Source: Bosea vestrisii
GTDB taxonomy: Bacteria; Pseudomonadota; Alphaproteobacteria; Rhizobiales; Beijerinckiaceae
Direction of reading: 5' to 3'
DNA length: 64,000 nucleotides
Assembly (NCBI RefSeq): GCF_030144325.1
Contig: NZ_CP126307.1
Location: 5,174,001 to 5,238,000, forward strand
The notes beneath the pieces were generated by a model. The model saw nothing but the letters and a program-made list of their open reading frames with translations. It did not search any database and was not told where the DNA came from. The translations under genes were made by a program, and so were the position numbers. The stretch's first letter is position 1, and every line of letters begins with the position of its first letter. Shown here one piece after another: positions 63,642 to 64,000 of this stretch.

Positions 63642-64000
63642 ATGCGCCTGCTGGCCGTCCTGTTCGCGTTCATGCTGCCGCTCGCCGCCATGGCGGCGGA
63701 GAAGCTGACGGGCGAGCAGATCAACCAGGCCTTCACCGGCAACACGGTCAGCGGCCGCTACACCGGCGGCGGCTTCTTCACCGAGTTCCACGACCCTGAC
63801 GGGCGGGCGCTCGGCAATAATGGCTGGCAGGAGAACCGCGACGCTTGCTGGATCACCAAGGGCGACGCGGTCTGCTATTATTACGGCCCGCCGGAGGACC
63901 GGACGACGCATTGCTTCACGGTCGAATTGGCCCAGCGGCTTTATGTCCTGCGCAATGTCGGCGATGGCCGGATCAATGCCGTTGCGACGATCGAGCTCGC
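63642..64000 (+). CDS. Secreted hypothetical protein, 3' end outside window
   Basis: The frame begins MRLLAVLFAFMLPLAAMAAEK (signal peptide, cleavage near residue 19) and stays open to the window edge for about 119 codons. The mature part contains FTGNTVSGRYTGGGFFTEF, DACWITKGDAVCYYYGPPED and HCFTVEL, a beta-rich pattern with three cysteines that resembles DUF995-like secreted proteins. The family call is tentative because the C-terminus is missing. It follows the GST gene by 3 bases. Confidence 0.7.
   Translation, partial: MRLLAVLFAFMLPLAAMAAEKLTGEQINQAFTGNTVSGRYTGGGFFTEFHDPDGRALGNNGWQENRDACWITKGDAVCYYYGPPEDRTTHCFTVELAQRLYVLRNVGDGRINAVATIEL

Overview
The window is about 64 kb of high-GC chromosomal DNA that reads as an alphaproteobacterium of the order Hyphomicrobiales. 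The reasons are the PleC-type cell-cycle kinase beside glnE and pepN, the aerobic-type CobF, a UreE with a long histidine tail, FCD-type GntR regulators and many periplasmic-binding-protein transporters. A Boseaceae- or Methylobacteriaceae-like genome is my best guess, but this is inference. I saw no rRNA, tRNA, CRISPR array, prophage or insertion sequence.

Layout. Bases 1-15045 are core genes: a 5'-truncated HtrA protease, an OmpR-type two-component pair, glnE, then on the minus strand a diguanylate cyclase, a PleC-like kinase, aminopeptidase N and a CDF metal transporter. Bases 15126-18264 hold glyoxalase I, a VapBC module with a near-perfect palindromic operator, a frameshifted aldose epimerase and a PfkB sugar kinase. 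Bases 18370-30480 carry a complete but scattered urease locus: ureD, a small acidic protein, a ureA-ureB fusion, ureC, ureE, ureF, ureG and a HupE/UreJ permease. Unrelated genes are interleaved: DUF1003, an HD hydrolase, a second VapBC pair, two solute-binding proteins, a monooxygenase-like protein and a DUF3995 protein.

Bases 30549-32709 contain a lone phnM, a GIY-YIG-like gene and a lower-GC gene with faint M15-peptidase features. Bases 32808-39013 form a hexuronate-type catabolic and uptake island: mannonate dehydratase, an FCD GntR regulator with a palindromic operator, and an ABC importer with a Tat-exported binding protein. Then come topoisomerase IB, an M20 amidohydrolase and cobF. Bases 42450-49016 are a second catabolic island: an FCD GntR regulator, a MocR regulator, a dihydroxyphthalate-decarboxylase-like protein, a nitrilase-superfamily amidohydrolase and a polar amino-acid ABC importer. 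Its substrate is unknown and it is the best candidate for an undescribed pathway.

Bases 49167-64000 carry a chemoreceptor, a MarR/membrane-protein pair, dusA, a thioesterase, a TauE/SafE permease, cobS and cobT, two GST-like proteins, an HxlR regulator, a second cell-cycle-type kinase, a thermonuclease-like protein and an AEC transporter.

Six otherwise well-preserved genes are each broken by one base in a run of G or C (16516, about 36260, 39091, 49886, 58582 and 59792). So many identical lesions in unrelated genes suggest systematic homopolymer errors in this assembly, although real pseudogenes cannot be excluded.
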